From: Streptomyces aurantiogriseus
GTDB lineage: Bacteria; Actinomycetota; Actinomycetes; Streptomycetales; Streptomycetaceae
NCBI RefSeq assembly: GCF_014649375.1
Contig: NZ_BMSX01000001.1
Location: forward strand, 620,001-684,000
DNA length: 64,000 bases
Direction of reading: 5' to 3'
The notes under the pieces were generated by a model. The model saw only the letters and a list, made by a program, of their open reading frames with translations, was not told the DNA's origin and ran no database searches. How positions within the stretch are numbered: the stretch's first letter is position 1; every line of letters starts with the position of its first letter. The position numbers were made by a program, and so were the translations under genes. This document shows positions 57,505 to 64,000 of the stretch, in pieces.

Positions 57505-58463
57505 GCCGCGACCTCCTGCTCCGAAGCCTGCTCCGACGCGTCCCGGGCGATCTGCAGGAACGCCTCCTCCAGCGAGGCCGACCGCACGTCCAGCGCCTTC
57601 AGTTCGACACCGGCCCGCTCGGCCCACACCAGCAGCCCGGTGGCCGCCCGCTGCAACTCCCGCGTCCGCAGCCGTACGAGGCGCCCTTCGACCTCGTGGT
57701 CGGACACTCCCAGCTCGCCCAGCGGCGGCAGATCACCCACGAAGTACCCCTCGGGCAGCTGGAAGGAGATCCGGGACGGCTGCGCGGCGGTCACCTCGGC
57801 AGGCGTCCCGGCGGCAGCGATGCGCCCCTGGTGCAGGACGGCCAGCCGGTCGGCAAGGCCCTCCGCCTCCTCCAGGTAGTGCGTGGTCAGCAGCACGGTC
57901 GTCCCGGCGTCGCGCAGGGCCCGCACCAGGTCCCAGGTGTCGCGGCGGCCCTCGGCGTCCAGACCGGTCGTCGGCTCGTCGAGGAACAGCACCTCCGGCT
58001 TCCCGAGCAGCGCCAGCGCCAGATCCAGCCGCCGCCGCTCACCGCCGGACAGCTGCTTCACCCGCACGTCGGCCTTCCCGGCCAGTCCGACCAGCGCCAG
58101 CGCCTCCCCGACCGGTCGCGCCCCGCTCACACAGCCCGCCCACATCCGCGCGGTCTCCTTGACGGTCAGCTCGGAGGGAAAGCCACCCTCCTGCAACATC
58201 ACGCCGGTGCGCGGCCGTACGACGGCCCGCTCGGTGTACGGGTCGTGGCCGAGGATCCGGATCCGACCACCGTCGGGCCGCTCGAGCCCCTCCAGCAGTT
58301 CCACCGTCGATGTCTTGCCGGCCCCGTTGGTGCCCAGCAGCGCGAAGATCTCCCCACGGTCGACGTGGAAGGAGATCCCACGGACCGCTTGGAACCCGCC
58401 CCCGTACACACGCCGGAGGTCGGTGACCTCAATCACGTGTTCTTTCGTGTCCCTGGCTTCCAT
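57501..58463 (-). CDS. ABC exporter ATP-binding protein
   Basis: 320 residues from ATG 58463. Walker A ALLGTNGAGKTST (residues about 42-53), Q-loop MLQEGG, signature QLSGGERRRLDLALALLGKP, Walker B VLFLDEPTTGLD and H-loop TTHYLEEAEG are all intact. A C-terminal extension of about 80 residues (DUF4162-like, FQLPEGYFVGDLPPLGELG) is typical of drug-export ABC proteins. It heads the operon and is directly preceded by a TGTCAT inverted repeat. Confidence 0.95.
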   Translation of the reverse strand: MEARDTKEHVIEVTDLRRVYGGGFQAVRGISFHVDRGEIFALLGTNGAGKTSTVELLEGLERPDGGRIRILGHDPYTERAVVRPRTGVMLQEGGFPSELTVKETARMWAGCVSGARPVGEALALVGLAGKADVRVKQLSGGERRRLDLALALLGKPEVLFLDEPTTGLDAEGRRDTWDLVRALRDAGTTVLLTTHYLEEAEGLADRLAVLHQGRIAAAGTPAEVTAAQPSRISFQLPEGYFVGDLPPLGELGVSDHEVEGRLVRLRTRELQRAATGLLVWAERAGVELKALDVRSASLEEAFLQIARDASEQASEQEVAA

Positions 58464-58506
58464 GACTCCAGGGTCCCGGCGCACACAGGCCGGCAGCAGT
58501 GCGCAC

Positions 58507-58526
58507 TGTCATCACTCCGTATGACA
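58507..58526 (-). promoter_or_regulatory. Inverted repeat, probable response-regulator site
   Basis: TGTCAT and ATGACA with an eight-base spacer (minus strand TGTCATACGGAGTGATGACA) lie 44 bases upstream of the ATPase ATG. The size and place suit a LuxR-type dimer, such as the regulator encoded at the end of the same operon. A further TGACA half-site is at 58529-58533. Confidence 0.55.
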
Positions 58527-58557
58527 AATGTCAGACGGTCACGGCGGGAACACGAAA

Positions 58558-58584
58558 AGACCCCGGTCCAATGGACCGGGGTCT
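58558..58584 (-). terminator. Terminator after the second tRNA-Gly(GCC)
   Basis: AGACCCCGGTCC and GGACCGGGGTCT form a perfect 12-bp stem with loop AAT, just after the tRNA on the minus strand. It resembles the hairpin at 54690, so the tRNA and terminator were duplicated together. Confidence 0.85.
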
Positions 58585-58592
58585 CATTCCCG

Positions 58593-58665
58593 AGCGGACG
58601 ACGAGGCTCGAACTCGCGACCTCAACCTTGGCAAGGTTGCGCTCTACCAACTGAGCTACGTCCGC
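58593..58665 (-). tRNA. tRNA-Gly(GCC), second copy
   Basis: Identical in sequence to the tRNA at 54723-54795 (acceptor GCGGACG / CGTCCGC, anticodon GCC at 58630-58632 on the complement). CCA is not encoded here (the three bases after the discriminator read CGG on the minus strand). Confidence 0.97.
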
Positions 58666-58745
58666 ATTGCCTCCGACCAGCTTTCACCGATCGGCGCGAG
58701 CACCAGCCTACCTGATCCACCAGCGTGGTCGGGACGGCGATGCAG

Positions 58746-58817
58746 AGCGGGTGACAGGAATCGCACACTGCGCCTTCCCCCTGGAAGGGGGATGTTCTAC
58801 TACTGAACTACACCCGC
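58746..58817 (-). tRNA. tRNA-Gly(TCC)
   Basis: GCGGGTG / CACCCGC acceptor stem, anticodon stem TCCCC/GGGGA with loop CTTCCAG (anticodon TCC at 58783-58785 on the complement) and discriminator T. CCA is not encoded. It lies 80 bases upstream of the tRNA-Gly(GCC) in the same direction, so the two are probably one transcript. Confidence 0.96.
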
Positions 58818-58965
58818 ATGGCCTCCGTGAGCTGGGCTTTTCGGCCCCGCCCGGCGGCGTGCTCCAGACATTAGCCGACCATGAGGGGGGTAGCGCAAGT
58901 CGGTTGTCCCCAGGGCCCGCTGAGGGGCCCCGGGGTCGTCCCGGCGGACCTGGGCGCGGAGGGGA

Positions 58966-59283
58966 TCACTGCGCCTCGGCGAACGCCTCGTAGACCTTCT
59001 TGGGGATCCGCCCGCGTGCGGGCACCTCCATCTTGTTCGCCTGGGCCCAGGCGCGGACCGCAGCAGGGTCGGGGGCGACCTCCGTCTGCTTGAACGCCTT
59101 GCCGGACCTCGACCGCTTGCGGCCGGCCTCCACGTACGGCGCGAGCGCCTTACGCAGTTTCTTGGCATTGGTTTCATTCAGGTCGATCTCGTACGACTTG
59201 CCGTCGAGTCCGAAGGCGATCGTTTCCGCCGCTTCCGAGCCGTCGATGTCGTCAAAGAGAGTGACCACGACCTTCTGCGCCAC
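58966..59283 (-). CDS. lsrL: Lsr2-type nucleoid-associated protein (second paralogue)
   Basis: 105 residues. The N-terminal dimerisation part MAQKVVVTLFDDIDGSEAAE and the C-terminal DNA-binding part with V-P-A-R90-G91-R92 (the RGR AT-hook-like motif) and IPKKVYEAF define Lsr2, which binds AT-rich, often foreign, DNA and silences it. Streptomyces usually have two copies; this one lies between tRNA-Gly and purS, which matches the position I recall for lsrL in S. coelicolor. The upstream region is AT-richer than the surroundings, compatible with autoregulation. Confidence 0.93.
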   Translation of the reverse strand: MAQKVVVTLFDDIDGSEAAETIAFGLDGKSYEIDLNETNAKKLRKALAPYVEAGRKRSRSGKAFKQTEVAPDPAAVRAWAQANKMEVPARGRIPKKVYEAFAEAQ

Positions 59284-59645
59284 GAATATCGGTCCCTTCG
59301 TGCGACAGCTCTGCGATGACGTGCCAAGACGTCACGGAGTTGTCGACTGTCCGCCTGTTATGGGGCAAAGTATCGGCTATTGCCATTTCATTTGTACAGT
59401 GCCCGGCAATGGAATGTGAAGCTGAACTAAATCTTCCCGCGTGTCCCAGCGCAATAGGCGAGCAGGGTCCATCGGGGATCTTTCGCTGAACTTTTCGTGA
59501 AGGGCCTGCTCCGCCACCCGATCCAGCCAGCGAAAGTGATGGCGCTCACGTAGATTCCTACAACTCTACTCGCGTAGAAATTTTGTGCGGGTAGTCTGAA
59601 GACACCTGCAGGGACCTGCTCAGCACCACAACACCGGGAGTGCCA
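59284..59645. other. Divergent promoter region of lsrL and purSQL
   Basis: This 362-base stretch is noticeably AT-richer than the average and contains no gene. It includes the interrupted palindrome TCTAC-TCGC-GTAGA (59565-59578), about 70 bases before purS, preceded by related CACGTAGATTCCTACAA. It may be a regulatory site for purine genes; I know of no named factor for it. Confidence 0.5.
59565..59578 (+). promoter_or_regulatory. Candidate operator upstream of purS
   Basis: TCTACTCGCGTAGA has perfect five-base arms around a near-palindromic centre. A weaker CGTAG/CTAC pair lies directly upstream. No similar sequence is visible before purD or purC. Confidence 0.4.
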
Positions 59646-59909
59646 GTGGCACGCGTCGTAGTCGACGTCATGCTCAAGCCGGAGATCCTCGACCCCCAGG
59701 GCCAGGCGGTGCAGCGCGCGCTGCCGCGGCTGGGTTTCGAAGGCATCTCCGACGTACGTCAGGGAAAGCGATTCGAACTGGAAGTTGACGGTCCGGTCGA
59801 CGAGGCCGCGCTCGCCCGCATCCACGATCTTGCGGAATCCTTCCTCGCCAACACCGTGATCGAGGACTTCACCGTCAAGGTGGAGGAAGTCGCGGAGGCC
59901 GCGAAGTGA
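59646..59909 (+). CDS. purS: Phosphoribosylformylglycinamidine synthase subunit PurS
   Basis: 87 residues from GTG 59646, with GGGAG five bases upstream; a GTG at 59640 is in frame but its ribosome site is absent. [40 protein letters not shown] and [13 protein letters not shown] are typical of PurS, the small helper of the FGAM synthase complex. It joins PurL and PurQ and channels ammonia between their sites. Confidence 0.96.
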   Translation: MARVVVDVMLKPEILDPQGQAVQRALPRLGFEGISDVRQGKRFELEVDGPVDEAALARIHDLAESFLANTVIEDFTVKVEEVAEAAK

Positions 59910-60610
59910 CCGCTCGTATTGGCGTCGTCACTTTCCCGGGCAGCCTCGACGACCGGGACACCCAGCGCGCGATCCGCCTCGCGGGCGCAGAACCGGTCGC
60001 CCTCTGGCACAAGGACAAGGACCTCCACCAGGTCGACGCCGTGGTGCTGTGCGGTGGTTTCTCCTACGGCGACTATCTGCGGGCCGGTGCCATCGCCCGC
60101 TTCTCGCCGGTGATGGAACCCCTCATCGAGCAGGCGAAGGCCGGCCTTCCGGTCCTCGGCATCTGCAACGGCTTCCAGATCCTCACCGAGGCCCACCTCC
60201 TCCCGGGTGCGATGCTCGGCAACGACCATCTCCACTTCATCTGCAAGGACCAGAAGCTGCGGGTGGAGAACGCCGGCACCTTGTGGACCAGCGACTATGA
60301 GCAGGGTCAGGAGATCAGCATCCCGCTCAAGAACATGGACGGCCGCTACGTCGCCGACCAGTACACGCTGGACAAGCTGGAAGCCGAGGGCCGGGTCGCC
60401 TTCCGGTACATCGCCCGCGGCGAAGCCGCTGATGGATACGGCAACCCCAACGGCAGCCTCCGCGACATCGCCGGCATCACCAACGAGGCCGGCAACGTCG
60501 TAGGCCTGATGCCGCACCCGGAGCACGCCGTGGAGCCGCTCATCGGCACCGGCCGCACCGACGGCCTCCCCTTCTTCACCTCGATCCTCAAGAAGCTGGT
60601 CAACGCATGA
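59906..60610 (+). CDS. purQ: Phosphoribosylformylglycinamidine synthase subunit PurQ (glutaminase)
   Basis: 234 residues from GTG 59906, overlapping purS by four bases. The class I glutamine amidotransferase triad is visible: nucleophile Cys in [10 protein letters not shown], and His and Glu in [27 protein letters not shown] forms the oxyanion region. It releases ammonia from glutamine for PurL. Confidence 0.97.
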   Translation: MTARIGVVTFPGSLDDRDTQRAIRLAGAEPVALWHKDKDLHQVDAVVLCGGFSYGDYLRAGAIARFSPVMEPLIEQAKAGLPVLGICNGFQILTEAHLLPGAMLGNDHLHFICKDQKLRVENAGTLWTSDYEQGQEISIPLKNMDGRYVADQYTLDKLEAEGRVAFRYIARGEAADGYGNPNGSLRDIAGITNEAGNVVGLMPHPEHAVEPLIGTGRTDGLPFFTSILKKLVNA

Positions 60611-62865
60611 GCCGGACGCCTCTGGACACGGTCGAGCACGCGGCCGCGACCCCCGACGTCGAGCTGCCCTGGGCCGAACTCGGCCTGAAGAAGGACGAGT
60701 ACGAGCGCGTGGTCGAGATCCTCGGCCGCCGGCCCACCGGTGCCGAGCTCGCCATGTACTCCGTCATGTGGTCCGAGCACTGCTCGTACAAGTCGTCGAA
60801 GGTGCACCTGCGCCAGTTCGGCGAGAAGGCCCCGCAGAGCGACGCGATGCTCGTGGGCATCGGCGAGAACGCGGGCGTGGTGGACGTCGGCCAGGGTTAC
60901 GCCGTGACCTTCAAGGTCGAGTCGCACAACCACCCCTCCTACGTCGAGCCCTACCAGGGCGCGGCCACGGGCGTCGGCGGCATCGTCCGCGACATCATCG
61001 CGATGGGCGCGCGCCCGGTCGCGGTCGTGGACCCGCTGCGCTTCGGCGCGGCCGACCACCCCGACACCAAGCGCGTCCTCCCGGGCGTCGTCGCCGGCAT
61101 CGGCGGCTACGGCAACTGCCTCGGCCTGCCGAACATCGGCGGCGAGGTCGTCTTCGACGCCTGCTACCAGGGCAACCCGCTGGTCAACGCCGGTGCCATC
61201 GGCGTCATGCGGCACGAGGACATCCACCTCGCCAAGGCGTCCGGCGCGGGCAACAAGGTCATCCTGTACGGCGCCCGCACCGGCGGCGACGGCATCGGCG
61301 GCGCGTCGATCCTCGCCTCCGAGACCTTCGACGACGCGAAGCCCTCCAAGCGCCCGGCCGTCCAGGTCGGCGACCCCTTCCAGGAGAAGCTCCTCATCGA
61401 GTGCACCCTGGAGGCCTTCAAGGAGAAGCTGGTCGTCGGCATCCAGGACCTCGGCGCGGCGGGCCTGTCCTGCGCGACGAGCGAGCTGGCGTCGAACGGC
61501 TCGGGCGGCATGCGCGTCACGCTCGACGACGTACCCCTGCGCGACTCGACCCTGTCTCCTGAGGAGATCCTCATGAGCGAGTCGCAGGAGCGCATGTGCG
61601 CGGTCGTCGAGCCCGGGAAGGTCGACCGCTTCCTCGAGATCTGCGACAAGTGGGACGTCATCGCCACCGTCATCGGTGAGGTGACCGACGGCGACCGCCT
61701 GGAGATCTACTGGCACGGCGGCAAGATCGTCGACGTCGACCCGCGGACCGTGGCGCACGAGGGCCCGGTCTACGAGCGCCCGTACGCCCGCCCGTCCTGG
61801 CAGGACACCCTCCAGGCGGACGACGCGAACAAGCTCCCGCGTCCCCAGAGCTCCGAGGAGCTGAAGGACCAGGTCCTGAAGCTGGTGGGCTCCCCCAACC
61901 AGGCCTCCAAGAAGTGGATCACGTCCCAGTACGACCACTTCGTGCAGGGCAACACGGTGCTGGCCCAGCCCGAGGACTCGGGCATGATCCGCATCGACGA
62001 GAAGACCGGCCTCGGCGTCGCCATCGCGACGGACGGCAACGGCCGGTACGCCAAGCTGGACCCGTACGCGGGCGCGCAGCTGGCCCTCGCCGAGGCCTAC
62101 CGGAACGTGGCGACGACCGGTGCCAAGCCGCTCGCCGTCTCCGACTGCCTGAACTTCGGCTCGCCCGAGGACCCGGCGGTGATGTGGCAGTTCGCGGAGG
62201 CGGTGCGCGGCCTGGCCGACGCCTGCCTGCAGCTCGGCACTCCGGTGACCGGCGGCAACGTCTCGCTCTACAACCAGACGGGCGAGGCGGCCATCCACCC
62301 GACCCCGGTCGTCGCGGTCCTCGGCGTCATCGACGACGTGGCCCGGCGTACGCCGGTCGCCTTCCAGGAGGAGGGCCAGCTGCTGTACCTCCTCGGTGAC
62401 ACACGCGAGGAGTTCGGCGGCTCGGCGTGGTCCCAGGTGATCCACGACCACCTCGGCGGCCTGCCCCCGAAGGTCGACCTGGAGCGCGAGCGCCTGCTGG
62501 CCGAGATCCTGATCTCCGCCTCCCGCGACGGCATGATCGACTCCGCGCACGACCTGTCCGACGGCGGTCTGATCCAGGCGGTCGTCGAGTCGGCCCTGCT
62601 CGGCGGCAAGGGCGCCCGCCTGGTCGTTCCGGACGGTCTGGACGCCTTCACCCTCCTCTTCTCCGAGTCGGCCGGCCGCGCTGTCGTCGCCGTCCCGCGC
62701 TCGGAGGAGGTCCGCTTCAACGACATGTGCGGTGCGCGCGACCTCCCGGCCACCCGCATCGGCGTCGTCGACGGCGAGACGGTGGAGCTCCAGGGCGAGT
62801 TCGAGCTGTCCCTGGAGGAGCTGCGCACGGCCCACGAGGAGACCATCCCGGCGCTGCTCGCGTAG
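60607..62865 (+). CDS. purL: Phosphoribosylformylglycinamidine synthase subunit PurL
   Basis: 752 residues, overlapping purQ by four bases. [40 protein letters not shown] with [10 protein letters not shown], and [19 protein letters not shown] belong to the two-lobed AIRS-like ATP-binding fold of small PurL. It makes FGAM from FGAR using ammonia from PurQ. A 15-bp terminator follows 18 bases after the stop. Confidence 0.98.
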   Translation: MSRTPLDTVEHAAATPDVELPWAELGLKKDEYERVVEILGRRPTGAELAMYSVMWSEHCSYKSSKVHLRQFGEKAPQSDAMLVGIGENAGVVDVGQGYAVTFKVESHNHPSYVEPYQGAATGVGGIVRDIIAMGARPVAVVDPLRFGAADHPDTKRVLPGVVAGIGGYGNCLGLPNIGGEVVFDACYQGNPLVNAGAIGVMRHEDIHLAKASGAGNKVILYGARTGGDGIGGASILASETFDDAKPSKRPAVQVGDPFQEKLLIECTLEAFKEKLVVGIQDLGAAGLSCATSELASNGSGGMRVTLDDVPLRDSTLSPEEILMSESQERMCAVVEPGKVDRFLEICDKWDVIATVIGEVTDGDRLEIYWHGGKIVDVDPRTVAHEGPVYERPYARPSWQDTLQADDANKLPRPQSSEELKDQVLKLVGSPNQASKKWITSQYDHFVQGNTVLAQPEDSGMIRIDEKTGLGVAIATDGNGRYAKLDPYAGAQLALAEAYRNVATTGAKPLAVSDCLNFGSPEDPAVMWQFAEAVRGLADACLQLGTPVTGGNVSLYNQTGEAAIHPTPVVAVLGVIDDVARRTPVAFQEEGQLLYLLGDTREEFGGSAWSQVIHDHLGGLPPKVDLERERLLAEILISASRDGMIDSAHDLSDGGLIQAVVESALLGGKGARLVVPDGLDAFTLLFSESAGRAVVAVPRSEEVRFNDMCGARDLPATRIGVVDGETVELQGEFELSLEELRTAHEETIPALLA

Positions 62866-62882
62866 TCGGCCGTAAAAACGAC

Positions 62883-62916
62883 GAAGGCCCCGCCCGTTCC
62901 GACGGGCGGGGCCTTC
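62883..62916 (+). terminator. Terminator after purSQL
   Basis: GAAGGCCCCGCCCGT and ACGGGCGGGGCCTTC form a perfect 15-bp stem with a four-base loop, preceded by AAAAACGAC, so it can act in both directions. Confidence 0.9.
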
Positions 62917-63002
62917 ACACGTGTCGAGGTCGTGTGGCGAGACGGACGCCCTCGGCCGCGCTGTCAGAGGCGGCTGTTAACGTCGGCGGCATTCATCGGG
63001 GG

Positions 63003-63574
63003 ATGGGGGAGCCGGGTGCGCGGCCGACGGCACCTGCGCCTGGTACGCGCGCCTGGAGTCCCCCGCCTCCGAGCAGCTCTGGCTGCCCGACGAGGCGCTG
63101 GATGCCCCGGCCGACCCACACGTCTTCCGTGAGCGGTGCGCCCTGCGGCTGACCACCGACAGGGCCCGCACCCTCTTCGACACGGAATACGCCGGCACGG
63201 AGAACGTCGGCCCGGACGACGCACCCACCGACGACCCCTACGAGGCATGGTGGGCCGACGTCCAGACCTTCTACGACCAGGACACCCCGAACGTCTACTT
63301 CGGCTCCACAGGCTCCACCAAGGCCGCCGACGCGCCCCTCTCCCCGGGCACCGCCGGCCGCCACGGGCACACCGGCCAGTGGTGGGCCACCTCCGTCTGC
63401 GCCGGCGAGCCCGCCGTCCACGTCCTGCGCCTGCACTACGGCTACAGCTCCCTCTCCCTGCGCGCAGCCCCGCACTTCGAACGGCTCTTCCGGGCCTATG
63501 TCACCGACGTCGCCGCCCGCCGCGGCTGCACGGACCTGGAATTCCCCTCCGGCTCCGCCTTCCGCGCGAACTAG
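63003..63574 (+). pseudogene. Uncharacterised gene with start and body in different frames
   Basis: The frame ending at TAG 63572-63574 encodes a solid protein: CAADGTCAWYARLESPASEQ, then RCALRLTTDRARTLFDTEYA, QWWATSVCAGEPAVHVLRLH, YGYSSLSLRAAPHFERLF and LEFPSGSAFRAN. There is no ATG, GTG or TTG in this frame between the in-frame stop TAA near 62978 and the conserved part. The nearest ATG (63003) is out of frame by one base; with one extra G in the following run of five Gs it would read MGGAGCAADGTCAWYARL. So either a frameshift mutation or a sequencing error in the G-run, or a non-standard start. No family is recognised; it follows purL. Confidence 0.6.
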
Positions 63575-63583
63575 GCTCACGCC

Positions 63584-64000
63584 ATGGCCCCGACAAAGAA
63601 GCGCACCCGGACCTATGACCCGGCCAGGACCCGCACCGCGGTGCGGGCACAGTTCGGGAACGTACGGGAGGCGGTGGGCACCCTCACGCCGGAGCAGCTC
63701 GCGCTGCCGACCCGGCTCGGGGAGTGGACCGTGCGGGACCTCGTGGCGCACGTCGGGATGTCCCTCGGAGCCGTGATCCGGCTGGTCGACGAGCCCGCGC
63801 CGGCGAAGCAGGAGGCCACACCCGCCGACTGGCCCGGCGCGATCGGCGCCGACGCCCCGGCCATCGCCGACCACGCCCACGCGCTCGCCGAGAAGAACCC
63901 GGACCTCGTCGCCCACCTCACCGACCGCGAGCAATGCTTCACGGCCGCGCTCGCCGAACACCCCGGCACTCGCCTGCTCGCCACCAGCGCCGGCGCCCTG
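63584..64000 (+). CDS. Maleylpyruvate isomerase-like (mycothiol-dependent, DinB-fold) protein, N-terminal part
   Basis: 139 residues are visible and the gene runs off the right edge. The segment YDPARTRTAVRAQFGNVREA, EQLALPTRLGEWTVRDLVAHVGMSLG with its WxxxxLxxH motif, and RLVDEPAP match the N-terminal domain of actinobacterial mycothiol-dependent maleylpyruvate isomerases and DinB-like metalloproteins. The histidine in LVAHVG is one of the three metal ligands; the others lie downstream. The substrate may be maleylpyruvate or another mycothiol conjugate. The ATG at 63584 has no strong ribosome site. Confidence 0.85.
   Translation, partial: MAPTKKRTRTYDPARTRTAVRAQFGNVREAVGTLTPEQLALPTRLGEWTVRDLVAHVGMSLGAVIRLVDEPAPAKQEATPADWPGAIGADAPAIADHAHALAEKNPDLVAHLTDREQCFTAALAEHPGTRLLATSAGAL

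Noticed and set aside
62870..63000. Small gene between purL and the frameshifted gene
   Set aside because: The frame depends on the terminator hairpin and gives a low-complexity R-rich product.

Overview
The window is chromosomal DNA of a Streptomyces (or a very close actinomycete). The evidence is the very high GC content with third-position GC bias, frequent GTG starts with GGAGG-type ribosome sites, an adjacent pair of SigB/SigF-family sigma genes, an Lsr2-type nucleoid protein, MarR/TetR/MerR regulators beside small operons, an iron box of the DmdR/IdeR type, and a gene order (sigN-sigF, tadA, upp, dnaX, purD, purC, lsrL, purSQL) that I remember from the S. coelicolor SCO4010-SCO4080 core region. 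That species-level comparison is from memory, not from a search.

Layout. 1-2000: start of a PAS sensor protein (minus strand, cut by the window edge), then tRNA-Ser(GCT) and tRNA-Arg(ACG), each with a strong terminator. 2000-6000: an imine-reductase-like oxidoreductase divergent from its MerR regulator, a MarR gene divergent from a small membrane protein, and a DUF2797-like gene. 6100-14900: a two-component system in one operon with a GT2-GtrA fusion and a GT39 membrane glycosyltransferase, then an MFS efflux pump and its probable TetR repressor. 14900-19500: a flavin-fold reductase, a YceI protein and an MFS pump that both carry carboxypeptidase-regulatory-like beta-sandwich domains, and a MarR repressor with two matching operators. 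19600-24500: small conserved genes, sigN and sigF, a Dabb protein, tRNA-Ser(CGA). 24500-31300: tadA and its partner, upp, a LytR_C protein, several small genes, HdeD, a HhH-GPD repair protein and a siderophore-interacting protein. 31300-37600: an iron-box-controlled operon (penicillin-acylase family, siderophore-type acyltransferase, cupin, SDR), followed by a CopC-CopD fusion. 37600-45000: a variable region with a deleted and frameshifted HTH-nSTAND-WD40 gene, several small or truncated genes, a PIN-domain toxin/antitoxin pair, a likely phosphorothioate-sensing HNH restriction enzyme and a broken tyrosine recombinase next to tRNA-Ser(GGA). 45100-49000: SRP RNA, dnaX, purD. 49300-54700: a long protein that looks like an M48 peptidase without its HExxH, an N,N-dimethylformamidase-like protein, purC, tRNA-Gly. 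54800-58500: a LuxR-type two-component system with an ABC exporter. 58500-64000: two more tRNA-Gly genes, lsrL, purS-purQ-purL, a gene whose start is out of frame, and a partial mycothiol-dependent maleylpyruvate-isomerase-like gene.

How it works together. Purine synthesis genes (purD, purC, purSQL) are scattered among unrelated genes, as is usual in Streptomyces. Most accessory genes sit in small regulator-plus-target cassettes, and several have visible operators. The most unusual points are the efflux/YceI cassette sharing one beta-sandwich domain, the iron-box operon pairing an N-terminal-nucleophile acylase with a siderophore-type acyltransferase, the degenerate M48-like protein, the deleted nSTAND gene, and the integrase remnant with a mutated catalytic tyrosine at tRNA-Ser(GGA).
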